A stretch of DNA of 64,000 nucleotides, taken from NCBI GenBank assembly GCA_036794825.1, contig DAIRGA010000020.1:1-64000 (forward strand), read 5' to 3'. The stretch comes from RZYY01 sp036794825 (GTDB taxonomy: Bacteria > Bacteroidota > Bacteroidia > Bacteroidales > 4484-276). Below, one piece after another: positions 52,601-63,100 of this stretch. The translations under genes were made by a program, and so were the position numbers. The first letter of the stretch is position 1. Each line of letters starts with the position of its first letter. A model generated the notes under the pieces. That model saw nothing but the letters and a program-made list of their open reading frames with translations. It was not told the origin of the DNA and did no database searches.

Positions 52601-55600
52601 TAGGGTTGACTGTAACATCAAAAACAAACTCATTTCCCTGGCAAAAAGTGCTGGAAGGACCGGTAGGATAAATGATGTAGCGGACCACGCCCGGTGACGT
52701 ACCGGTATTGCTGAGCAATTGATTGATATAATTTCCACAGGATGAATTGCAGTCGGAAAACCCTGAAATAGTTCCACCTAATGGGGCAGACAGGATGGAC
52801 GATGTCCAGGTATAAGTTGTTCCGGCAGTTGGGGAGGTAATTGTATAGTCCACTCCGGTGTTGTTGCAGATTGTTTTTAATGCAGCACTGCTAACCGCAG
52901 GACGGGGATTAACAGTAATGGTAAAGGTCTGCACTGGTCCGGAGCACGATGGTCCTCCTAAATCATTCTGATAATGAGGCATTACGGTGATCGTGGCTAC
53001 TACCGGATTGCTTGTGGTGTTGGTGGCAGTGAAAGTACCGATATTTCCGCTTCCACCTGCAACAAGACCAATTGAGGGTGTATTGTTAACCCAGGTGTAA
53101 GTGGTTGATCCACCGATGTTGTTTGTGCTGAAAATGACAGCCACGGTTTGGTTATCATGACACAATACCTGGTTTTCAGATAGATTAACCTGTGCACGGG
53201 GATTTACTGTTATAGCAAAAGTTTTGGCAGGACCTGTGCAGCTCTTCCCTCCATTGCTGAATGTGGGGGNNNNNNNNNNNNNNNNNNNNNNNNNNNNNNN
53301 NNNNNNNNNNNNNNNNNNNNNNNNNNNNNNNNNNNNNNNNNNNNNNNNNNNNNNNNNNNNNNNNNNNNNCGTGGCGCTTCCGCTGCAGATAATCTGGGTT
53401 GATGGTGTGGCAGTTACATTGGGTATCGGGTTAACGGTAACATCAAAATTGAAGGAAGAACCCTCACAATTGGTTGGAGAAGGACCAACAGGTTTTATTA
53501 AATACCTGACCACCCCTGTTGATGTTCCGGTATTGGTCAGTGTATGATTGATCGAAGACCCGCAACTTCCCGTGCAATCGCTGAATCCTGAAATTGTACC
53601 TCCGGTTGGGGTATTCAGAATGTAAGAATTCCAGGTAAAAGTTGTACCGGAAACTGCTGAGGTAATTGTATAAGCTACCGAAGCCCCGTTACAGATCGTT
53701 TTACTGCTGGCGCTGGTTACGCCGGGGATAGGATTTACTGTTATGGTGAAGGACTGGGTAGGACCAGTACAAGATGGTCCTCCGCTTGTATTGGTATATT
53801 CCGGAGTAATAGTGATCGTTGCAACCACCGGCGCATTGCCTGTATTGATGGCGGTGAAAGGAGAAATATTCCCGCTACCGCTGGCTGAAAGTCCTATGGA
53901 AGGATGGCTGTTTGTCCATCGGTAAATTGTAGTTCCACCAGTGTTGTCTGTTGTAAAGTTTACGGATGATGTAGAAGTATTATGGCACAACACCTGGTCT
54001 TCAGGCTTAATTACTTGTGCACGGGGATTTACCGTAATCGCAAAAGTTTTGGCAGGACCTGTGCAGCTCTTCCCTCCATTGCTGAATGTGGGGGTGACTG
54101 TTATGTTAGCAATAACCGGCGCCGTGGAAGTATTGGTTGACGTAAAGGAAATATTCCCTGAACCATTCGCTGCCAGTCCAATTGCCGGATTGTCATTTAC
54201 CCAGGCGTAGGTGGTCGTTCCTCCTGAATTTAAAGTTGAAAAACTGACTGTTGTCAGCTGATTGTGGCAAACAATCTGATCTGCAGGTTGATTGACCTGG
54301 GCAGTGGGATTTACCGTAATGATAAAAGATTGTGCATTGGAAGTACAGGTTGGCCCTCCACTGGTGTTCTGGTAGGTTGGGGTAACCTGCAACGTAGCTG
54401 AAACGGGAGCGTTGGTGGTGTTGGTTGCTGTAAATGTTCCAATGTTGCCGATTCCACTTCCGGCCAGACCAATCGTAGTATTGTTGTTTGTCCAGCCATA
54501 GGTTGTGGTTCCACCAGTCCTGTTGGTCGAAAAGCTAACCGAAAGGTTCTCCTGGTTGCACACAACCCGGGTACCCGGATTATTTACCTGCGGCGCCGGA
54601 TTTACTGTGATATCAACTGTAACCGGAGCACCCGTGCAACTTCCTATTCGTGGCGTTACGGTATATCTGACTATTCCCGGCGATGTTCCGGTATTGGTAA
54701 GCGTTTGGGCAATGTTTGATCCGCAGGCATTCGTATTGCAATTGGAAAAACCAGTTATTGTTCCCCCGGCAGGCGCCGAAGTAATTGCTGCAGTCCACCG
54801 GTATAAAACTGTTACCCCTGTAATCGTGGTGCTCAGTCCAATATTCGTGGCGCTTCCGCTGCAGATAATCTGGGTTGATGGTGTGGCAGTTACATTGGGT
54901 GTCGGGTTAACGGTAACCGTTACCGTAAAAGGATTGCCAGTGCAATCACCTGATTTTGGAGTAACCAGGTATTCCACATTTTGTAAGGTCAGCGAATTAT
55001 TGGTCAGGGTTTGCGAAATACTGCTTTGCGCAATCGGTTGATCTGACCATCCGGTTACATTCGCATTGGGAACAACAGTCCAGGTGTAGGTTGTTCCAAC
55101 AGGAACAATGTCGCCGTTCTGACCATCCAACGGTGTAATTGAAAATGCCGTGTTGTTGCAAATGTCTGAGGCCTTTTGACTTATCCCCGGTTTTGGATTT
55201 ACGGTAACCGAAGCATTGATAGGATCACCAACACAGAAAGTTGGCGAAGGTCCTGTCGGGGTGATGGTATAAGTTACAATTTTTGCTGATGAAGTGGTGT
55301 TGACAAATGCCTCACCTGTAATTGATTCTCCAATCTGAAGGTCATTACCGTTCAGGGGCTGAGATGTAACAATGCCAGCCGGAGAAGTTCTGGACCAGTT
55401 AAAAGTAGTTCCTGCAAGGTTGTTACTTGTTCCCATAACAATATCCTGGCTTGCATCTCCGGAACAGATTTGTTGTACAGAGGGCGTTGCGGTAGCCACC
55501 GGAAGAGGATTTGCTGTTAAAGTACCAGTGACCGTTGCACTGCAGGCTCCCGGTGCAGAAGTGGCTACTGTGAGTGTAACAGTATAATTCCCCGGCACTT

Positions 55601-58600
55601 CATACTGATGTTTTGGATTTCTTTGTGAAGAAGTATTACCATCCCCAAAATCCCAACTCCAGGATACAATAGGGTAGCGAGGATCAACTCTTGCAGAAAG
55701 ATCCGTAAACTGAAATGCCGGCTTATGGCAAACCTGCCCGCTGGCATTATCAAAAGTGAAAGCTGCATTGGGTGGGCTGCTTGTATTCACTCTTTGATCA
55801 ACCCCAAAGAAATAGGCATAATCACCACACGTGGGATCACGCAAAATCAGGCTAGGGAGCCTGTTCCCCCAGGTGGTATAGGTGTGTGTGATAGACTTAC
55901 TCATTTCGCCGTGCTCCACAGGTTCGGTGACAGTTATTCCATCCCCAAAACTCCAGGTCAGCTCAGTTACCCCATCGAGTTTATCAGCAAAAAACTCAAC
56001 ATCGTGAGGTGTACAACCATATAACGGGGCATAAGAAAACTCTCCAAAAGCACCATCAATTTGAATTTTTTGGCTTGTTGATCTTGTGCAACCTCCAGTG
56101 AGCTCAACAGTCAGTGTCACGGTGTAAGTTCCTGGAGTGAGAAAATAATTGTTTGGGTTTCGTTGAGTAGATGTCTGGCCTGTTCCAAAATCCCATTGAT
56201 AAGAGGAAACCACATCCGGATCATCTGAAGCGGTAAAAGAGCCTAGTATCGGCGCACAACCGGGATTAGGATCTACAATTTCGAATTCGCCTGTTCCATC
56301 AACAATTGAAATATCTTTGGAAAAGATGTCGGTACATCCCAAATTACTGGTTACTCGCTGTTGTACAGTGAAATCACCCGTAGCATTGTAAGTTTTTGAA
56401 GGTGAAGCCAAGCCATTAATGATTTCAAAATCACCATCGCCATCCAGATCCCAGTCATACTGTACAATGTTACCTGTAGAAGCATTCTGAAAGCTTACCG
56501 GTGTGTTAATGCAATACACATCCCTTGTGGTTGAAAAACCGGCTTCAACAGTGGGTACCTGAACTGAATTTGGTTTTGAAAGGGTTCTTGTACACCCGTT
56601 CTCGTCAGTGACCGTAAGGGTAACCACAAAGTTGCCAAAGGTTGTGTAAGTATGCACCGGATCTTTTGCAACTGAAGTATTTCCATCGCCAAAATTCCAG
56701 AAATAGGTGTTTAACGAAACGTTAGCTGGGTCATTGGATGCCTTGGAGGTGAGGTTGGTAAAAGTAACAGCGTCACCAGTGCATATAACCGTAGGTGTGT
56801 TCGAAAAATCCACTATCGGTCCTCGTACATCCATGTAGTTTGGATAACTAACGGTGTAAATACAACCCCTTGTTCCGGTCACCTGCAGCGACACGGTGTA
56901 CAATCCCGGGTCTGAATAGGTGTGAGTAGGATTAGGCAAGGTTGAGGTATTCCCGTCACCAAAGTTCCACAGGTATGAAGCTACTGAAAAATTGGGTGAA
57001 GAGTTGGCTGCAACCTGGTTGGTAAAATTTGAAGCAGTTCCCGAACATACTATCTGGCTGTTTACGGTGAATTGCGGGTCGGAGGTGTAAACATACACCA
57101 TCCGGCTTATCGTCGCAAAACACTCAGTCTCTTCGTTGTAAACCGTTAGTGTAACTGAATAATCTCCTGGTTGAGTGTACGTATGAACAGGATTTGAATC
57201 GGTGGAGGCAGGGCTTCCGTCACCAAAATTCCATGTCTGACTGCTTACTCCGGTACTTCCACCACTGTTGAAACTCACAACTGCCGGCGCTGCGCACGAC
57301 ACTTGCGGTGTTCGGCTAAATGATGCAGTCGGCTCATTTACAACAATATCAGATAAAGTATAACCCGCGAGGTCTGAAGGACATCCGTTGTAAAAAGCAG
57401 TAACCGTAACAGACCACGTTCCCGGACTTGGGTAAACATGGGTGATGGTGCTACTCGTGGCGCCCACAGGCAGTTGCCATTCGGGGTCACTTCCGTCATC
57501 GAAATTCCAGACCAGCGAATCTGTTTCTGATGTAAAATAGACAACGAATTCTACTTCATTAGTGAAGCAATAATCCTCCTGAGTGCTATCCAGATAGGTA
57601 ATTGCAGGAGGTGTCCCCACTCTGATGTACCCGGGTCTTGTGGTAGTAAGAATGCACCCATTAGTGGTTGTAACTGTGAGCGTTACTGAGTAAGTGCCTG
57701 CATTATTATAAGTGTGTGTTGGGTTAGGATCGTTAGAAAAATTGCTTCCACCGCTTGACGGATCCCCGAAGTCCCAGATGTAAGAAACAATCGGATCTGC
57801 ATCATTTGTGTAAACCGGACTGAAATCTGTTGCCAGGGATGCACACCCCAGGCGAACACTTGCTGTGAGAGCGATTTCAGTGGCAGGAATAATTACATTG
57901 GATGTTACAAAACCCGCGCACCCGGCTGTAGTTGTCACCCGGTGCCTGACAGGATAAGTTCCCGGTGCGCCGAAGCTAAAAGTCGGTGTAGCAGTAAAGT
58001 GAGTGTATGTTCCATCGTTGTCAAAATCCCACTCCCAGCCTGTGATTGTTGTTCCCGGAGAAGAGGTGGCCGTGGAAGTGAAACTGATCGTGTAATCAGG
58101 TGAACATGACGACCCGGTACTGTAATCAAACGACGCCGCTGCCCCACTCACCGTAATGGGTTTAATTACTTCCTGCTCACAGCCATCTGCGTAAGTCGCA
58201 ATCATCCGAACCTGATAGTTACCGGAAGTTGGGTAGGTGTAAGAAGGGTTTTGTACAGTTGCATCAATGATTCCGTCGTTCTGAAAATCCCATGCCCAAC
58301 CGATGATATCACCAACCGACCCATCAATGAAAAGCACTGGAACGCCCGCACAATTGGATACTGGGAACGAGAAATCGGTGGAATAATCTTCGATAAAAAT
58401 CAATTGCTTTACTGATGGTGCTGAAGTGCAGTTGTCTGCTGAAATAGCGGTAAAAGTAACTGTATAAAAGCCAGGGGCAGTGTAGGTATGAGATGGATTT
58501 TGCAATGAGGATACGTTGTTGGCTCCGCTGGCAGGATCACCAAAATCCCAGGAGTAATTGGTGATGGTTCCGGGACTAACTGTAGCTGTTCCAACGAAGT

Positions 58601-59330
58601 TTACCGAACCCAACCCGCATTGATTCAGCTTGTTAAATGAAAAATCAACCTGTGGAACAGGTGAAACGGTAATTGCAAAAGGAACGAAAATAGTATTCGT
58701 GCACCCATATTCGTCCACTACAGTAAGTAAAACATCGTAAATCCCTGCAGGGACATCCACCAGATTCAGAACACCACTGCTCTGGGTTACCGTTGGTAAA
58801 TCACCAAAAAAATTGAAAGTGTAACTTACCGCATTACCCCCAGTAATTCCTCCTATGTAGGATACAGGTGGAGCTGGTGGCAAACCAGGTAAGGTAAAAG
58901 GTAAAACCACCACGGGATCAGACACAGCGGTCAGTGAACCGGTAAAGGGCTCGCAGGATTCCACTGAAACCGGAATTCGTGGCCTGGGCTTCGGGTACAC
59001 ATGCAACGACCGGGTCATTGTACTTTCGCCGGGCAGGCCCTGGTTGATGGTGAGTGTGACGGAATAAGAACCCGGCAGATTGTAATTTTCAGAAGGATTC
59101 TGAAGGGTTGAAACGTTGGAGTTTCCAAAATCCCACCACCATGTGGTTGCACCGGCCGAAAGGTCAGTAAAACTGACCGTTGTTGGAGTGCAGGGAGAGT
59201 AGGTAAAGTCAAAATTTGCCTGCGCTTTGGTACTATTAACAAAGCCAGTGCAGGCAAAAAGCAGGACAATAAGTCCACGTAACCATAAATTGTCCAATTT
59301 CTTGGTTCTGAGTGAGAGATAAAATTTCAT
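46687..59330 (-). CDS. Giant modular surface protein (PKD, PKD-like, DUF11 repeats, dockerin-like C-terminus), interrupted by two assembly gaps
   Basis: The frame is formally broken at the 100-N gap 50290-50389, but that is an artefact (see findings); corrected, the gene is at least 13,224 nt and about 4,407 residues. Order from the N-terminus: signal peptide (ending NSTKAQA); about 13 PKD domains (W-x-F-G-D-G motifs, about 59250-55600); about 12 PKD-like repeats of about 85 residues bounded by ITVNP (about 55500-51700); an Ig-like stretch; at least ten DUF11 repeats of 115-120 residues (DLAISK...PGNNSDTEYTT, about 51150-47500); and a module of about 265 residues ending in dockerin-like DFNLNGDVNFNDR. 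A cell-surface adhesin or extracellular structural protein is likely, exported through the outer membrane, but no T9SS type A tail is present. No enzyme motif. ATG at 59330; a second ATG lies at 59336. Confidence 0.85.
49611..50759 (-). repeat. Tandem near-identical 360-bp (120-residue) DUF11 units
   Basis: Copies at 49611-49970, 49971-50330 (interrupted by the gap) and about 50400-50759 are almost identical at DNA level; the clearest difference is one base (A/G in the GGAATTGTTG stretch). The phase is exactly 360 bp, so units stay in frame. The period also makes the assembly ambiguous: any number of further units could be hidden in the gap. Confidence 0.9.
50290..50389. other. Assembly gap (100 N) inside the tandem DUF11 units
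   Basis: Exactly 100 N. Its left flank equals 49921-49929 and its right flank begins with the sequence at 49959, one repeat unit away, so the missing stretch is 29 bp plus a whole number of 360-bp units. The N length is a placeholder. Confidence 0.98.
53270..53369. other. Assembly gap (100 N) inside the PKD-like repeats
   Basis: Exactly 100 N. The left flank corresponds to sequence ending at 54094 and the right flank to sequence starting at 54846, so about 751 bp homologous to 54095-54845 are probably missing. 751 and 100 leave the same remainder modulo 3, which explains why the reading frame is kept across this gap. Confidence 0.98.
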
Positions 59331-59336
59331 TTGCAT

Positions 59337-60142
59337 TATTTTTAGGGCAATCTTATTTCCACATTTCCTTCAATATTTCCTTTTGATTAAAAAATTCTAT
59401 CCGCCGTTTGATTAAAACATTAATCCTTAAGCCAAAAATTCCGGTACACCCGGAAGGTGAACCCTTTTAGCTTAAGCAGTAGTCTAAAGTAACTTAACCT
59501 GGTGTGGAAGATAAAATCCTGAGATAATCCGGGGGAAAAGGGTGAGCGTAAATGTATTTTGAGATATACTCCTTAATTGCATGAACGGTGAGAGAGAAAA
59601 AAATTGATTTCATAAGAGAGGAAAAGTTCAAGTTTAAAAAAATCCCTTTTAACAAATTCTGTTCCGACAACACCTAAGTAACTAAAAATTAAAGTGTAGC
59701 TGAAATAAAATTTCCGGAATAAAAACAGATCAAGAGGATTTAATTTCATCGTAGCTTCCGGTAAGTCAATATCCTATAAAGAAAGCACATCAGGTTATCT
59801 TCACATTTTTTCCTTTAATCTTTTTATGCATCAACAGTGTCTTTTTCTCAAAAATCCAATCATCAAATTCCAGATTTGAGAGAAAAAAATCCAATAGATA
59901 GAAATGCCTCAGTCTGATGGGAAAAATTCTTGCTAAGCACGGTAATAAGGAAAGAGGCTTGTCAGGGGCAAACGTTCAGCCTGACGGAATATCTTCATTA
60001 GCAGGTCTTTGAAGTTCATTGCAATCATCCCGGGAAAGCCATCATTGAAGAAGCCGGCCTGGTAAAATTGGTAAAATTCAAAAGGCTGCAGCTTTTCAAA
60101 GCCACAGCCTTTCGAATCAATTCATCACCGATTCAGGGAGAA
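59337..60142. other. Long intergenic region between two giant genes
   Basis: About 800 bp, AT-rich, with no gene I can support. It must hold the promoter of the minus-strand giant gene; a 7-of-8 match to the -7 box (AATTTTTG, minus strand) lies near 59434-59441, and a short perfect hairpin TTCCGG/CCGGAA at 59439-59455 lies over it. The far end holds the terminator of the next gene (60070-60113). Confidence 0.5.
60070..60113 (-). terminator. Terminator of the second giant gene
   Basis: On the minus strand AAAGGCTG pairs with CAGCCTTT (60105-60112 and 60081-60088), with an inner stem GCTTT/AAAGC, followed by a T-rich stretch (TTGAATTTTACC). Lies directly after the stop at 60143. Confidence 0.8.
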
Positions 60143-63100
60143 TCAGTCTCTGGGCACACTGCTAAACCGGCTGGTGTTGAACTGCCATATCATCCTGTCG
60201 TTTTGGTTAATATCGCCATTAAGGTTGTAATCTTCAGAACGATAGCGGGCAAATACACCGTTTTCATTTTCCCAGAAAATCCGGTCATCCAGGTTAATGT
60301 CGGTATCCGACTGAGCATTGATGGCCTGTTCTCCGTTTCCTCCAAACATGGCAAACTTACCGGTGAGAATCTCCTTCTGGCCGGAGTAAATGCCAAATCC
60401 GAATGGATCGTTCACATAGCTTTGCTGCAAAGTAAAATCGTAGGTTACCTTACCGTCTGAAATCGGCAATGGCACATCAGACATCACAATGAGGTGATTA
60501 CGATGCTCAACGACAATGTAATAATTTATACCACCGTCGAGGTCGCAGCATGGAGGCTTGTCGCCAATAAATTCTATTGATCCGTCCTGATGTAAAAGTG
60601 CAGCTGCCTGACAAACCGGACCGCCGGTACCTTCGGGGTTACTGCGCAAAGTCACCAGAACCCAATCTACAACCGTAGAGGGATATCCGGCATCTCCCTG
60701 GGCTGGATCGCCTTGCGAATCAAACTCATCTCCCTCAGTGCCATTATAGAACCATGGGGCTGCATTGTAAGGTTGCCCGGCGGGTGTGTAATGGGTTCCA
60801 ATAAAGAAGTCGGAGAAGGTCTGTCCCGGCAATATCCTGAGATTGTTCAGCGATGAACGCATCGGTAAGGAATAACTGGACGAACCGTCCGGAACGATGG
60901 AAGCACCTTCGAGCAACACGCTGGCCTCAATATCAATGCATGATTTTTCTACTTCGATGATAACAAGGGCTTCAGAACAGTTCATCATGTTCATTTTCTG
61001 ACAAATTGAATAAACCATTGTATAGACTCCGTTGGGCGTCGAAGAGCTGACATTAACCTCCCCTGTATTAGCGTTGAGCTGAACTCCGGGATTGGAAGCA
61101 GGTTGCAAAACAGTTATTACTACAGAGGAAATTGTTGCTTGTGTTCCGTTAAGGATGTCATTTACCAAAACGTTGCCCACCGATACCTTACTGTTGAAAG
61201 GATCAACTTTTCCATAATCATCATCTATTGCTTTTAATTCATGGAATACAACACCCAGTTCCACCGAATCTTCAGCATAAATCAGGTTTCCGTTTGGATC
61301 TTCGCCTTCGGCCGCCGCCACGTTAACCACTGAGCCATGATTCAGATCGTTTTCGGTTATAATGTAACTGACATCAAACACCTGCTGCTCGTAAGGAACA
61401 AGGCTGGCTATGGTTGTGCTGAGCTGAGTCAGAGGATCTTCAACTGAAATATCCACGATCGTAACATCGCCTGTGTTGGTTACTATGATGGAATATTGAA
61501 TCTCCTCACCAATAGCCCCGTATGACGTTGAAGAAGAAGTTTTCTCGACGGTCAGAGACGGATTTGCATTGAGCGTGGTAACTGTCGGGCGGTCGTTGGA
61601 ATTATTCGTATGGTCAGAAAAGTCGCTCATTAGCGTTCCTCCCGGCGCAATACCGATTGCTTTTGCCTGGTTGATTACATAGCCTATATTTCTGTCGGCA
61701 AGGGTGGTTGCGTAAGTAGCGGTAAAGATAATTCGCTGACCCGGAATGATATCCCGAAGCGATGTGTTTCCACCAATGTGAGAACCACCCGTAAAGTACA
61801 CCGGATTAGGTATAGTACCTGTACCTGTGAAACTTGTCTCGTTGATAACGATATCGTAAGCAGTTACATTTCCGGTGTTGGTTACAACATAGGTGTATGT
61901 GATCAATCCTGTGAGGCTATTGTACGAAGACAGCTTTACAAGACCAAGTTTAGGTGTTTGTAGTGAGTAAATAGTTTCTGTGTCGCTATCCGTTACACTT
62001 TTTGAAACATTGTTTACATCGGTGTAATAGCCGGTTGCACTGGCGGTATTATCTACTCTTCCAAAGTTAAGATCATCAAGATCAACCACATAGGAAGTAT
62101 TGAATGACACAAACGCACCGGGTAGCAGTATCGGTACATTTTGGTTCATACCGGTAAGCGGGTCAGTGATTATAATGTTATTTAAGGTAACATTACCGGT
62201 GTTTTCCACTTTCACAGAGTAGGTGAGTATATCGCCGATATTGCTGTAGTAGTTCGGATTTTTGGTACTGGTTTTCGTAACCTCAATAGCCGGAGACTGA
62301 ATCGCAAATATGGTTTCATCATCCATGCCAGAAATTTCCTGAGGAGCACTACTGCCAACGGTGTAGGTGCCTGTAGCTGTTGCTGTATTGATAACCTTCC
62401 CAAGGTCAATGTCCGTCTGGGTAATGACATAGGTTGCTGTTAATGTCACCAGTGATCCTGGTGAAAGCGTAGCAATTGTTTCATCCATGCCAGTAAGCGG
62501 ATCAACTACCTGAATATTGCTGAGGGTAAGGTTACCAATATTCTCCAGTGTAATGAGATAGGTAAGTTCATCACCAGGCAGGCTGTAACTGTTCGGGGTA
62601 GTCAAACTTGATTTAAGCAGTGAAATTCCCGGATTTATTAAAGCTGTGACCGTTGCACTGGCCTCACCCTCCACAGGATCATCGTAAGGGTCTTTACCAT
62701 CAACCGTAACCGTGTTGGTAAATGTACCATTGTCAAGATCGGATTGAGTGATGGTGTAAGTAGCTGAATAGGTCCAGATTTCACCAACATCAAGATCACC
62801 AGTCGTGCCGGCATCTCCCGAAACATAAGCAGGTCCCGTGGTTGCTAACGGATCATCAGCGACAAGATTGGTAATTGCAACATCTCCCGTGTTTTCAACA
62901 GTAATCGTGTAAAATATCACGTCGCCCTCAATAGTATAGGTCAAAGGAGTTGCCACCTTCGTGACCTTAATGTCGGGGGTATACACTTTTATTGTGACAT
63001 CAGCATCATCGCAATTTGTCGGGTTAATGAGTTCACAAATTTCGTAAGTGACTGTATAAACTCCCGCTTCTGTACCTGACGGGATTGTAATGATGCCAAA

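Noticed and set aside
59930..60035. Short minus-strand frame (about 30 residues) in the intergenic region between the giants
   Set aside because: No ribosome binding site, promoter or recognisable feature; expected by chance.
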